From contig PMKM01000154.1 in assembly GCA_003157745.1 (NCBI GenBank), forward strand, positions 7,665 through 54,687: a DNA stretch of 47,023 nt, written 5' to 3'. This DNA is from Bryobacterales bacterium (GTDB lineage Bacteria; Acidobacteriota; Terriglobia; Bryobacterales; Bryobacteraceae). The notes beneath the pieces are model-generated. The model was given only the letters and a program-made list of their open reading frames with translations. It was not told where the DNA came from and made no database searches. The position numbers were made by a program, and so were the translations under genes. Below are positions 7,448 through 18,380 of the stretch, in pieces; position 1 is the stretch's first letter, and each line of letters begins with the position of its first letter.

Positions 7448-8420
7448 GGAGCTAGGTGGGGCACGCTTTGGCTTGCCCGACTCCCGTTCTTCAACGGCGC
7501 CAGCGAGGCCGCGATGACAAACGTTGGTGGCAGCTATGGTGAGGCTAACTGAGCGTATAGTGATGTTGTTGCGAGTAGTCCACGGTGTCGCCGTCGCTCA
7601 CCTCACCATCAAATAGGGAGGTTACCCGATTAGTCTTCTGAGGGACCTGCCGCGTGTGCTCGTAAGATGCCCGTCTTTTTTTGATTCTGTAGGCAGGCCT
7701 TACGGCTGCCAATCTCTTCATCGCGTGGAGCGCGTGGAGGCGGTTCGGGGCGCGCTCTCTGCCTAGATCGGTTGTTTCTTATGGGGTGTGGCTGGTGTTT
7801 TTTGTTTGGCACGGGTGGTTCATAGATTGGGCGCCCTTCCGGCTCCATGAGGACTATCCTATTTCGCCGCATGAGGCGTTTTCGGAATGCGTTGAAATAT
7901 CGATCTGCATCCGCTTCTACTTGTGTGGTTACGCCCTCTTTCCTGTTCTGTGTTATGCCGACAAGCGAAGGCAGGGCTCGCGACAGCGGAAACCCGAGGT
8001 AGCGCGAGAGTTAACGACGGTTGAAAATTCTCCAAGTCGCGGATTGGAACACCCCCAGCCCCACATCCCACCCTTCTTTCTTCTTGGAGCTTTCGGGCGG
8101 TGTGTTCCAAACCGTGGCCATGGTCAGGCGCGCACACGATGAGAGATGCCGGGGCTACCGGCTTACGGTGGATTGAAGCAAGCATCGCCCGCAAGCGGGC
8201 GTTGGCAAGCTGAAGCATGCCCAACTAACGGAGCGGGGCGAAGCCAATAAGTGCGTTTGTTCGCAGCGTCTAGCATGACGGGCTGAGGGCAGTGGATGCG
8301 TCCCCTTTCTTGTTGCGCATGGACGCGACCCGATTTCGCGTGGGAGTCAACTCGGGCGTGAGAACAGCGCGCCGGCGAGCGGCGGCGTAACACGTGGGTG
8401 CGGAGCGGGCGGCTGTACAC
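7448..8420. other. Gene-poor region with REP-like units
   Basis: Almost 1 kb with no gene I can support. A hairpin-forming unit lies at about 7456-7481, and a 78-bp direct repeat (8165-8242) lies near the right end. The frames here have no domain signature or ribosome binding site. The T-rich stretch CCCGTCTTTTTTTG near 7668 is not preceded by a good stem, so I do not call a terminator. Confidence 0.4.
8165..8242. repeat. 78-bp direct repeat, copy 1
   Basis: Matches 9904-9982 with a handful of differences. The core GCCCGCAAGCGGGCGTTGG contains a GCCCGC/GCGGGC stem, and CAAGCTGAAGCATGCCC next to it forms a second weak palindrome. A third, inverted and shorter copy lies at 27338-27378. The pair flanks the secreted-protein gene 8421-9425. 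Confidence 0.75.
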
Positions 8421-9425
8421 CTACGGCATGTCGCTGTAGAACTCGAACGAGCAGATTTTGCCGGCCGGGAAGGTGCGGGAACCGGCGTACGGTGTCTGGT
8501 TCGCGCGGCGTGCGAGGAAGTGGTAGGTGCCGGGAGGCACGATCACCCTCGACGTCTCGGGGTCCTCGGTCGTAAGCTCGTGTTCTTCCGGCCCCACGAG
8601 AATCGCGCGCACGATGTCGGTGGTCTGGTTGACGATGATGACCTGCACCTTCCCCGCCGGCACATCGGAATCGCCCCAGCAACTCCCGGGATCGGCGAAC
8701 GTCTTGTGCTTACCCTTCTCGGCCACGTCGACGGCCGCCGCGAGCGCGCTCTTCGGCGCCATGCGGCAGGCGTGCAGCGTATGGCGGTAAAGGCCGCTCC
8801 ACTCGGCGGTCTGCACGCGCAGGTTCGAGTCCGCGGGTACGCCGATCACGGAGATCGTCTGCCCCTCTTTGACGCTCTTGAACGCCGCCGCGCTCTCCGG
8901 CGCGAACTCGCACACCAACTGATCGTTCTGCGCTTCAGTCACGAAGTGGACCTCGTTGAGATCCATGAAGACTTCCAGCACCTCGGCCCGCAGATGCTCC
9001 CACACGGCGAAGGTTTTCACCACACGGCGCACTACGGCGTCGAACTCGGTCTTGCGACTCGCCGGATATTCCAGGCGCAGGAACCGGCTCGAACCGTCGT
9101 GCGCGATGCTTTTTTGGTAAACGATGTGGTCGCCGGCCAGGCCGGAAATCACGCACCAGTCTTCCTTGGCCAACTTGAGGGACGGCCGGAAGGACTCGGC
9201 GCTGGCCAGCGCGTCGCAGGTTGGCGTGCCGGGCTTGCCAAACGTGGAAACCACGACCGATCCGTCCGCCGAGGCGAAGCGCCGCCCACCGGCGATATCG
9301 GTGGCCTTCGGCAACAGATCGCGCGGAACCTCGACGGAAAACTCAAACGCGGCGTTATCGTAGCGCTCAGCCTTCTGCGCAAACGAGGGAACACAAAGGA
9401 AAATCAGAGCCAGGAAGAGCTTCAT
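8421..9425 (-). CDS. Secreted protein of unknown function
   Basis: 334 residues starting with a signal peptide (MKLFLALIFLCVPSFAQ), so exported. The region after it (YDNAAFEFSVEVPRDLL) resembles the start of PsbP-like or lipoprotein-type beta domains, but I cannot assign a family with confidence. A C-terminal beta-rich part (about 265-334) ends with a conserved-looking GTYHFLARR and a Cys. Seven to eight cysteines in the mature protein suggest disulfides. I take ATG 9425, with GGAAAG upstream, over ATG 9437, which has no ribosome binding site; the open frame that continues to 9947 is low-complexity read-through. The gene stands alone between two direct repeats. Confidence 0.72.
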   Translation of the reverse strand: MKLFLALIFLCVPSFAQKAERYDNAAFEFSVEVPRDLLPKATDIAGGRRFASADGSVVVSTFGKPGTPTCDALASAESFRPSLKLAKEDWCVISGLAGDHIVYQKSIAHDGSSRFLRLEYPASRKTEFDAVVRRVVKTFAVWEHLRAEVLEVFMDLNEVHFVTEAQNDQLVCEFAPESAAAFKSVKEGQTISVIGVPADSNLRVQTAEWSGLYRHTLHACRMAPKSALAAAVDVAEKGKHKTFADPGSCWGDSDVPAGKVQVIIVNQTTDIVRAILVGPEEHELTTEDPETSRVIVPPGTYHFLARRANQTPYAGSRTFPAGKICSFEFYSDMP

Positions 9426-9903
9426 GGAACTTTCCATGGTATCGCAGCGACATGACGAATCCGATACAAGCGCGGCGTGGCGTCGAGACGTATGACGCAC
9501 GGATTGTGCATTCTCACGACATGCGAAAGTGGGACAAATCCGCCCCGTCTGGGTGCGTGTAAGCCATTGAAAACAATCAAAACGAACGTTGGAATCCGGG
9601 GCGAATTCGCCCCGTTTGGCCGGTTTGGCGCCTGCGGCGCCGGGCCTGCGCCAAGGCGGGCAGCGTGGGGGACCTGCCTCACCACTACTATGGCATGGAG
9701 CGCAAGTGGACGGAACGCGGCGGTCTGAGGGCGATGGTGATAAGTGCTTGTGCAGGAATTGGTTGGAGGAGGCGGGAATACTAAAGGCGGGTGTGGACGG
9801 GGTTGAGGGCGAGGCGGGGGAGCATCCAGTTCGAAACCCTCGCTGGGGTGGGGAGCAAAGGATGCGGGATGCCGGCGGCAGAGACTGGCGGTGTTGCCAT
9901 CGG

Positions 9904-9982
9904 ACGGTGGATTGAGGCCTCGATCGCCCGCAAGCGGGCGTTGGCAAGCTGAAGCATGCCCCACCTAACGGAGCGGGGCGAA
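9904..9982. repeat. 78-bp direct repeat, copy 2
   Basis: Partner of 8165-8242 in the same orientation, 79 bases here. The differences are a short variable patch after GGATTGA and one extra C in the CATGCCCC end. Confidence 0.75.
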
Positions 9983-10623
9983 TTCGCGGCGTGCGTGGGC
10001 GAAGCGAGTAAATGTGTCTATCCCCCTTTTATGAGGACCTAATATGCGGCGGTGATCGCCTAGCGTGCCTTCTCGATCCTTATTCGCGGCTGGAGAGGGC
10101 GCGGATGCCTCGGAATAAAACAAAAACAGTAGAAACTGTTTGAGAAGGGCCCAGATTCCCAATAGAATCGGTGTGACACGACAAAGTCTCCTGGGAAAGC
10201 GAACCCTCCATGAACAGCGTACTGGAATCCCTCCGCCGCTCCTTCGGTCCCGTCCTCAAGGGTCGACTCTCTCCCGCCTTACGCGAAGAATTGGCTGGGC
10301 CCGTTGAGCAATCGCCACCAGCAGTTCGTGCGCGCCTTGGCGATGCTCCCACTGGACGGTGTAGACGCGGCTGACGGGCAGATCCCGATGCAGTTGCGTG
10401 TGGACGCCGGCCTCGCTGAACGACACGCAGGTGGCCGTGCCGCTGGCGGCGCAGCGAGCGACGAATTGCTACGACGCGATGGGCACCGGCTGCCTGACGG
10501 CCGATCAGATTCTGCGACTGGCCGGAGCCGGGAGAGAAGACACCGCCGCGGTCTCACCGTAGCCGACCAGTTCCGGAGCACACCGGCTATCGGTGTGCCT
10601 CCGCGCAGCGCCAGGCGGCGCCT

Positions 10624-10715
10624 CAGCCCCAACCGCACAGCTTGGGTGACGTTCTTGAGCCGCACCGGCCCCGCCACCGGCGGCTATTTCTGCAAGTCCC
10701 TCTACAGCATGCCCC
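10624..10715. repeat. 92-bp dispersed repeat, copy 1
   Basis: Shares with 27463-27555 the blocks ACCGCACAGCTTGGGTGAC, GCCCCGCCACCGGCGGCTATTT and GCATGCCCC in the same order. Both copies are intergenic and at similar distance from a neighbouring gene end. The centre CCGCCACCGGCGG is palindromic. No transposase is nearby, so it is a non-autonomous or extragenic repeat of unknown type. Confidence 0.7.
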
Positions 10716-10790
10716 ACCGAGCAGCATACAAATGCGCCAATCGTACTACACTGAGAATTGCCGCCCAGCCGCTACCGGCCGGAAATTATC

Positions 10791-11978
10791 ATGCACATCC
10801 CGGATGGATACCTCAGCCCGGCCACTTGCGCGACCCTCTTCGGTGGCGCCGTGCCCTTCTGGTACGTCGCGCTGCGGCGCGTGCGAAAAGCGCTGCACAC
10901 GCGCCTCGTGCCGCTGGTCTCTCTGTTCGCGGCGTTTTCGTTTGTCATCATGATGTTCAACCTGCCGCTGCCCGGCGGGACCACCGGCCACGCGGTTGGC
11001 ATCGGCCTCGCCGCAGTGGTGCTGGGACCATGGGCAGCCATGCTGGCCGTCTCCACGGCGATCGTGATCCAGGCCCTGTTCTTCGGCGACGGCGGCATCA
11101 CGGCGATCGGCGCCAACTGTTTCAACATGGCAATCGCCGGCGCGCTGGTGGCGTACGCCGTGTATCGCCTGCTCGCCGCCGGGGCGGCCATTGGCTCGGC
11201 GCGCCGCGTGGTGGCGGCCGGTCTGGCGGGCTACGCGGCGATCAACGTTTCGGCGCTGCTGGCCGCCATCGAATTTGGCATCCAGCCGCTGCTCTACCGC
11301 AACGCCGCCGGCGCGCCGCTCTATTGCCCCTACTCGCTCAGCGTGGCCATTCCGGCCATGATGCTCGGCCACTTGACGGTTGCCGGCTTCGCCGAATTGA
11401 CCATATCGGCAGGCGTGGTCGGATTCCTCCAGCGTTCCGATCCATCGTTGTTGCAGTCGACCGCCGGCCGTGCCGCGGCGCTCGGCGAAACGGCTGCCCG
11501 CGCACTGCGGCCGCTCTGGGCGGGCTTGGGCGCGTTGCTGATCCTTACGCCGTTGGGAATTCTGGCCACCGGCTCGGCGTGGGGCGAGTGGATGGCGCGC
11601 GATTTCTCCGACCCCGCCGCGCGCCACGAAATCGCGGCGTCGTCCTTTCACCGTGCGGCTCCGCTGCGCGCGCCGGAAGGCCTGGCGCGCTGGTCGCAAA
11701 TCTGGACCGCCCCGTTCGCCCACTACGCGCCGCCCTACATTCGCAGCGCCACGTTCGGCTATCTCCTGTCGGGCATGTTCGGCGCGGGGCTGATTGTGCT
11801 CGCCTGCCTGGTCGTGGCGCGACTATTCGGCGCGAATCGGACGTGGCGCACGCACTCATGCATGCCGCGTCCGCACTCGTGCCGACGCCCGGCCAGCGCT
11901 GGGCCAGCGGGTGTCGAGAAGAGTCTCGACACGGCACGCACGAGTGCGTGTGCCACATCTAAAGAGCCGGCCACATGA
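10791..11978 (+). CDS. cbiM: Cobalt/nickel ECF transporter substrate-binding component CbiM
   Basis: 395-residue multi-pass membrane protein. It starts with the invariant metal-binding N-terminus MHIPDGYLS, in which the initial Met-His and backbone coordinate Co2+/Ni2+; ATG 10791 must be the start because the free N-terminus is the metal site. An N-terminal CbiM domain (about 1-220) is followed by a PDGLE/CbiN-like part with the final membrane segment near residues 322-345, so no separate cbiN is needed. Residues after about 350 (ANRTWRTHSC...) are encoded entirely by a 118-bp inverted-repeat element and carry no family similarity. The stop overlaps the cbiQ start (ATGA), so the cbiMQO genes form a coupled operon for metal uptake, probably for cobalamin or metalloenzymes. 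Confidence 0.88.
   Translation: MHIPDGYLSPATCATLFGGAVPFWYVALRRVRKALHTRLVPLVSLFAAFSFVIMMFNLPLPGGTTGHAVGIGLAAVVLGPWAAMLAVSTAIVIQALFFGDGGITAIGANCFNMAIAGALVAYAVYRLLAAGAAIGSARRVVAAGLAGYAAINVSALLAAIEFGIQPLLYRNAAGAPLYCPYSLSVAIPAMMLGHLTVAGFAELTISAGVVGFLQRSDPSLLQSTAGRAAALGETAARALRPLWAGLGALLILTPLGILATGSAWGEWMARDFSDPAARHEIAASSFHRAAPLRAPEGLARWSQIWTAPFAHYAPPYIRSATFGYLLSGMFGAGLIVLACLVVARLFGANRTWRTHSCMPRPHSCRRPASAGPAGVEKSLDTARTSACATSKEPAT
11841..11958. repeat. 118-bp palindromic element inside the cbiM 3' end
   Basis: The terminal segments 11841-11867 and 11932-11958 are reverse complements with about four mismatches over 27 bases (ACGTGGCGCACGCACTC against ATGTGGCACACGCACTC). An inner palindrome GTGTCGAGAAGAGTCTCGAC lies near 11917. 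The element occupies the last codons of cbiM without breaking the frame. No transposase is present, so it looks like a MITE. Confidence 0.72.
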
Positions 11979-12790
11979 GGCTCCACTTTCTCGAACGCAC
12001 CATCGACGGGCTCCACGCGGGCCTTGCGTTGGCGCTCGATGCCGAAAACTCCGCCGCCGCCGGAGGCTTGCTGCAACAACTCGACGCGCGCGTGAAGGTT
12101 GCCGGATTATTCTCTTTGATCCTCGCCGCCGCTCTGGCCACACGGCTGTGGGTGATCGCGGCCGTCTTCGCGCTGGCCGTCGCACTGGCCGCGCTCTCGC
12201 GCGTTTCCTTTCGCGTGCTGGCGACCAGGGTCTGGATCGGCGCGCTCGCCTTTACCGGCGCCATCGCCCTGCCAGCCGTTTTCCTCACGCCCGGCGTCGC
12301 GCTCTATCGCCTGCCAGCCCTCCATTGGCCAATCACCGCGCAGGGGCTGACCACGGCCGGTTTCCTGCTGCTGCGCGTGGAGACGGCGGCCACGCTCGCG
12401 CTCCTGCTCGTGTTCACCACGCCGTGGATGCACGTCCTCAAGGCGCTGCGCGTGCTGCGCGTTCCAGTCTTGTTGGTGGCGATCCTCGGCATGGCTTCGC
12501 GCTACATTCTTCTGTTACTTGAGACCGCGCATGAGATGTTCGAATCGCGCAAGAGCCGCACCGTGGGCCCGCTCGCCGGGGCCGCGCGACGCCACGTGGC
12601 GGTGGCCAGCTCGGGCGTGCTGCTCAGCCGCTCGCTTCAGTTGAGCGGCGACGTCTACCTCGCCATGCAGGCGCGCGGATTTCGCGGCGACGTCTACCTG
12701 CTGGACGATTTCGCCATGACGCGCTTCGACTGGCTGGCCTTGGCGGCCTTCCTGGCGCTGGCCGCGGCGGCCGTGTGGGCGGACCGATGA
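11975..12790 (+). CDS. cbiQ: ECF transporter transmembrane component CbiQ
   Basis: 271-residue EcfT-type coupling protein that links CbiM to the ATPase. It has several hydrophobic segments between residues 45 and 180 and the two cytoplasmic Ala-Arg-Gly-type coupling motifs: one near residues 194-198 (FESRKSRTV region), the other QARGFRG near 233-239, which dock on the ATPase. Its ATG overlaps the cbiM stop and its stop overlaps the cbiO start, each by four bases. There is no sign of truncation. The family also includes vitamin transporters, but the CbiM partner fixes the substrate as cobalt or nickel. Confidence 0.88.
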   Translation: MRLHFLERTIDGLHAGLALALDAENSAAAGGLLQQLDARVKVAGLFSLILAAALATRLWVIAAVFALAVALAALSRVSFRVLATRVWIGALAFTGAIALPAVFLTPGVALYRLPALHWPITAQGLTTAGFLLLRVETAATLALLLVFTTPWMHVLKALRVLRVPVLLVAILGMASRYILLLLETAHEMFESRKSRTVGPLAGAARRHVAVASSGVLLSRSLQLSGDVYLAMQARGFRGDVYLLDDFAMTRFDWLALAAFLALAAAAVWADR

Positions 12791-13547
12791 TGCTGTTCGA
12801 AACCACGGACCTCACTTACTCTTATGACCGCGTGACGGCGCTTGACCGTTTGAACCTCTCGATTGCGGAAGGCAGCCGTGTTGCCTTGGTCGGAGCCAAC
12901 GGAAGCGGCAAGTCCACGCTGCTGCGCATTCTGGACGGTCTCAATTTCGGGCAGTCAGGCACCGTCCGTTTCCGCGGAGAACCGATGACCGAGGCGCACT
13001 TCGCCAGCGACGAATTCGCGTTTTCCTTCCGGCGGCAAGTCGGCCTGGTGTTTCAGAATCCCGACGTGCAGTTATTCAATCCCACCGTGTTCGACGAAGT
13101 CGCGTTCGGCCCGCTGCAATTGGGCTGGTCGAAATCCGAGGTGCGCGACCGGGTCGGCGAAACGCTCGACCGCTTCGGTATCGCGCACCTGAAAGACCGC
13201 GTGCCGCATCGCCTCTCGGGCGGCGAAAAGAAACGCGTGGCGCTGGCCAGCGTGTTGGTGACGGACCCGGCCGTGTTGCTCCTCGACGAGCCGACCGCGG
13301 CACTCGATCCGCGCAGCCAGAGCCAGGTGATCGACCTTCTGGTCGAATGGGGCGGCGGCGCCAAGTCCGTGATCACTGCCACGCACAACCTCGCCGACCT
13401 CGAAGACATCGCCGATCGCTGTCTGGTGCTCGATGGCGGCCTCGTGGTGGCTGAAGCCGCGCCGGCGGAGATTCTGCGCAACCGCGAGTTACTCGAGCGC
13501 TCGAACCTCATTCACGCCCACCGCCACCACCATCGCTCCGGTGAGCT

Positions 13548-15560
<2,013 letters not shown>

Positions 15561-15667
15561 AGCCTCAGGATAACGGGTTCGCGCCGCCCGGGCGCACCCT
15601 CAAGCGAACCGCGGGCGGGGCCGCGCTCTCCGCGGTAATCGGATCGCGCGGCCCGCCGCAGCCCCTC

Positions 15668-18346
15668 CTACCGCACGTCGGAGACTTTGCCGTTCTTAAA
15701 TGTCACCTTGAAGTCTTTGTACACGTAGATCTGCTTGTTCCCATTCTTGAGGACGTCGGTCGGCTGGCCGAGCGCGGCGATTACTTCGTCGATGCTCTGG
15801 CCCACCGAGACCTGCGCCGGACCGGGAGCTGGCGCAGGCGCCGCCGGTGCTGCCGGTGTGGTTGGCGTTTCCGCCGCTGCCGCAGGCTGTGCCGTTTCCG
15901 CGACTACCTGCTTCTCCGCCGCGTCGGCGGCTTGCGCCTGCTCCTTGATTTGCGCGGCCACGTCCGCTTCGGGCGGCGGCGCACTCGCCGCGAACTCCGC
16001 CTTCACGGGTGCGCCCTGCGCCGCCGGAGGTAGTGCGGGAAGGCCGCCTTGCCCCTGCTTGGTTTGCAGTTCGCCCAGCCCCTGGTCGATGGTCTCCCGC
16101 ATGTGGTTCTGCATGTCCTGCAGGTCCGCGAAAGCCACCATGACGTTGTCGCCCTTGCCGCATTCCTTGCCGCCCTTGCTCGACAGAACGACCAGCGTCG
16201 CGACGTTCGCGTCCCCCGCCGGCGGCCCGGTCAATTGCAGTGCGTCGCCCTCGCTCAGCGCGCATTCCGAGCCTCCCGCGTCGGTCACGTCCAGGTCCTT
16301 TCCAGCCACGAAAACGTGTTGCACGTGGTCGCTAAACAGGTGGGCGATCCCGCTCGCTTCCGGGTCTGTCCGGCCAAGCTTCGCCTCCGCCGTTTCGATC
16401 GCGATCTGCCGTTGCACTTCCTCCGCGATCAAGTCCTTGACGTCGGGAGTCATCGCGTACGCCGGGTCCAGCGCCGCGGCCGAAGCCGCGCGCGCCCGGT
16501 ACGCATCCATGAGACTTTGCGAAATCAGGTAATCGGTCAGCCAGAAAGACGGGCTGCGGTAGACCGGATATGGCGCGAAGTAGGCTCCGTAATATCCATA
16601 CCACGGCCGCGCCGTGAAGCCCCATGAAAAGGAAATCGGCGCCGCCCACGGGTGGTAAGCCCACCCATAATATGCCGGATGGTAGAAGCCGAACGGCGCG
16701 TAGACCGCCACCGAAACGCCGTGGAAAGAGAACGGCGAGTAATAGCGATCATAAACCCGGCCACCGAAGAAGTAAGTCCGGTGCGCGTATTCATGACCAC
16801 CCCAAACGTACGGCCGCTGCACATAGCCGAAGCCGCCGCGCCCCGCGAATACGTGCGAACCGTCGCCGCGCACGACCACCACTTGCCGTCCGCCGTTGAA
16901 CCCGTGATGGATTTCCATCCCGCCGCCGTTGCCATACGTCGCTACGTGGACGTCGCTCGGACGCCCGTTGGCGCGCATCCGAACCGCGTTTCCGCTGGGT
17001 GCGCCGAACGTCTGCGAACCCCGTGGCGCGGGACTGCCGGCCGGGCCACTGCCCTGCCCCGAATTGTGCCACCAAGCTCCGCCCGACCCCGCCGAGCCAC
17101 CAGGCGCCGCACCCGGTCCGGGATGGAACCCTTGGCCGGGCTGCTGCCCAAAGTGCATCCCGCCGCCAGCGGGCGTACCCGGCGTCGCACCAGCCCCTCC
17201 GCCAGGCGTCGCCGTCGGCCCGCCAGGAGCCCCGCCACCTCCGGGATTCAAGCCTTGGCCGGGCTGCCCAAAATGCAGTCCCCCGCCAGCGGGCGTACCA
17301 GGCGTCGTGCCAACTCCGCCGCCGGGCGTTGCCGTCGATCCACCAGGAGCCGCACCGGCCGGAGGCGTGGTTCCGCCGACACCGGGCAGATGATGCACGG
17401 GAGTTACCGTGTTGTGGAATCCGGGACCACCGGGCGCTGGCGTCGATCCGGCGGGTGCTGGCGTAGTGCCGCCGGGCGTCAACCCAGTCGGATTAAGACC
17501 ATGCACCGGCTGCAAACCCTGTATGCCAGTGTTGCCAGGGATCGTGCCGGAGTTGGTCCCACCGGGCGCCGTCGTTGTCCCACCGGGCGTCAGACCGGTC
17601 GGCGGATTTAGTCCATGGACGGGCTGCAAACCCTGCGTCCCAAGGCTGGTCCCACCCGGCGCTGTCGTAGTCCCACCCGTCGTTCCCCCAATCGGCTGAA
17701 TCCCATGCACGGGCTGCATCCCTTGCACGCCGGGATTGCCGAACTTCGTGCCCGAGTTGATCCCGGTAGGCGCCGGCGTTGTCGTCCCGCCGCCCGTTCC
17801 GCCAATCGGCTGAATCCCATGCACCGGCTGTACTCCCTGCACACCGGGATTACCGAACTTTGAGCCCGAGTTGATCCCGCTGGGCGCCGGCGTTGTCGTC
17901 CCGCCGCCCGTTCCGCCAATCGGCTGAATCCCATGCACCGGCTGCACTCCCTGCACACCGGGATTACCGAACTTCGTGCCCGAACTGGTGCCGCTGGGCG
18001 GCGTCGAACTGCCGCCGGGCGTAACGCCGCCTGGATTATGAATCCCAACGGGCTGCAAACCGCGCGATCCAACACCCGAACCGTTTCCGCTGCCGCCCGC
18101 CGTCGCACGCGGCGGGGTCGCAATCATCGGCTTCGCCCCACCGCCCGACGAAGGATGGCCCCCGTTCGGATGGTTTCCGCCGCCACCCGACCCGGCATGG
18201 CTCACAGCCGCCTTCGCGGCGTGCTTCTCCGGCGGCTTCGCCGTCTTCTTCTCGGCGGCGCTGGCGCCGATCCCAAGGATCAGTACGCCTCCGATCACCG
18301 CCAGGCTTCGCAGTAACGTGGCACTACTTCGATTTGGCTTGTCCAT
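15668..18346 (-). CDS. Secreted Gly/Pro-rich repeat protein with aromatic core
   Basis: 892 residues with an N-terminal membrane/signal segment (LRSLAVIGGVLILGIGASA). Residues 40-430 are low-complexity Gly/Pro/Thr repeats including three nearly identical 38-residue units (KFGNPGVQGVQPVHGIQPIG...). A Tyr/Trp/Phe-rich block follows (about 490-610; for example AYHPWAAPISF, RPWYGYYGAYFAPY), then a helical region. A C-terminal 45-residue piece (VSVGQSIDEVIAALGQPTDV) resembles the BamE/SmpA-type two-strand motif. It is likely cell-surface or extracellular. No enzymatic motif is visible. It follows the TIGR03437 protein gene by 34 bases on the same strand, so cotranscription is plausible. A truncated copy of its start codon region occurs at 20715-20756. 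Confidence 0.78.
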   Translation of the reverse strand: MDKPNRSSATLLRSLAVIGGVLILGIGASAAEKKTAKPPEKHAAKAAVSHAGSGGGGNHPNGGHPSSGGGAKPMIATPPRATAGGSGNGSGVGSRGLQPVGIHNPGGVTPGGSSTPPSGTSSGTKFGNPGVQGVQPVHGIQPIGGTGGGTTTPAPSGINSGSKFGNPGVQGVQPVHGIQPIGGTGGGTTTPAPTGINSGTKFGNPGVQGMQPVHGIQPIGGTTGGTTTAPGGTSLGTQGLQPVHGLNPPTGLTPGGTTTAPGGTNSGTIPGNTGIQGLQPVHGLNPTGLTPGGTTPAPAGSTPAPGGPGFHNTVTPVHHLPGVGGTTPPAGAAPGGSTATPGGGVGTTPGTPAGGGLHFGQPGQGLNPGGGGAPGGPTATPGGGAGATPGTPAGGGMHFGQQPGQGFHPGPGAAPGGSAGSGGAWWHNSGQGSGPAGSPAPRGSQTFGAPSGNAVRMRANGRPSDVHVATYGNGGGMEIHHGFNGGRQVVVVRGDGSHVFAGRGGFGYVQRPYVWGGHEYAHRTYFFGGRVYDRYYSPFSFHGVSVAVYAPFGFYHPAYYGWAYHPWAAPISFSWGFTARPWYGYYGAYFAPYPVYRSPSFWLTDYLISQSLMDAYRARAASAAALDPAYAMTPDVKDLIAEEVQRQIAIETAEAKLGRTDPEASGIAHLFSDHVQHVFVAGKDLDVTDAGGSECALSEGDALQLTGPPAGDANVATLVVLSSKGGKECGKGDNVMVAFADLQDMQNHMRETIDQGLGELQTKQGQGGLPALPPAAQGAPVKAEFAASAPPPEADVAAQIKEQAQAADAAEKQVVAETAQPAAAAETPTTPAAPAAPAPAPGPAQVSVGQSIDEVIAALGQPTDVLKNGNKQIYVYKDFKVTFKNGKVSDVR
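17690..18000. repeat. Tandem 114-bp repeats in the Gly/Pro-rich gene
   Basis: The motif GAACTT(C/T)G(T/A)GCCCGA recurs at 17741, 17855 and 17969, a spacing of exactly 114 bases (38 codons). The three units are nearly identical, and more degenerate units continue leftward to about 17430. Copy number is expected to vary between strains. Confidence 0.85.
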
Positions 18347-18380
18347 GATGACGTCCTTGTCAGTCGACCCTTCCGGCGCC

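Larger units (their letters stand above)
9426..10790. other. Gene-poor region with repeats upstream of cbiM
   Basis: About 1.36 kb without an intact gene. It holds the second 78-bp direct repeat (9904-9982) and a 92-bp dispersed repeat (10624-10715). Between 10280 and 10420 the minus strand reads a short coherent stretch (LPVSRVYTVQWEHRQ...LLVAIAQRAQP) interrupted upstream by stops. It might be a decayed gene end, but I recognise no family. No cobalamin-riboswitch box was seen before cbiM. Confidence 0.4.

Noticed and set aside
7650-7690. T-run (CTTTTTTTG) as an intrinsic terminator
   Set aside because: No GC-rich stem precedes it on either strand.
9820-9850. TTCGAAACCC, which looks like a tRNA T-loop
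   Set aside because: No acceptor, anticodon or D stem pairs around it in either orientation.
10210-10370. Plus-strand ATG frame MNSVLESLRRSFG... upstream of cbiM
   Set aside because: It ends after about 54 codons, overlaps equally good frames on the other strand and has no recognisable domain.
10700-10790. Cobalamin riboswitch upstream of cbiM
   Set aside because: No B12-box-like GCCACTG-type core was found in the leader, and the gap to the upstream repeat is short.
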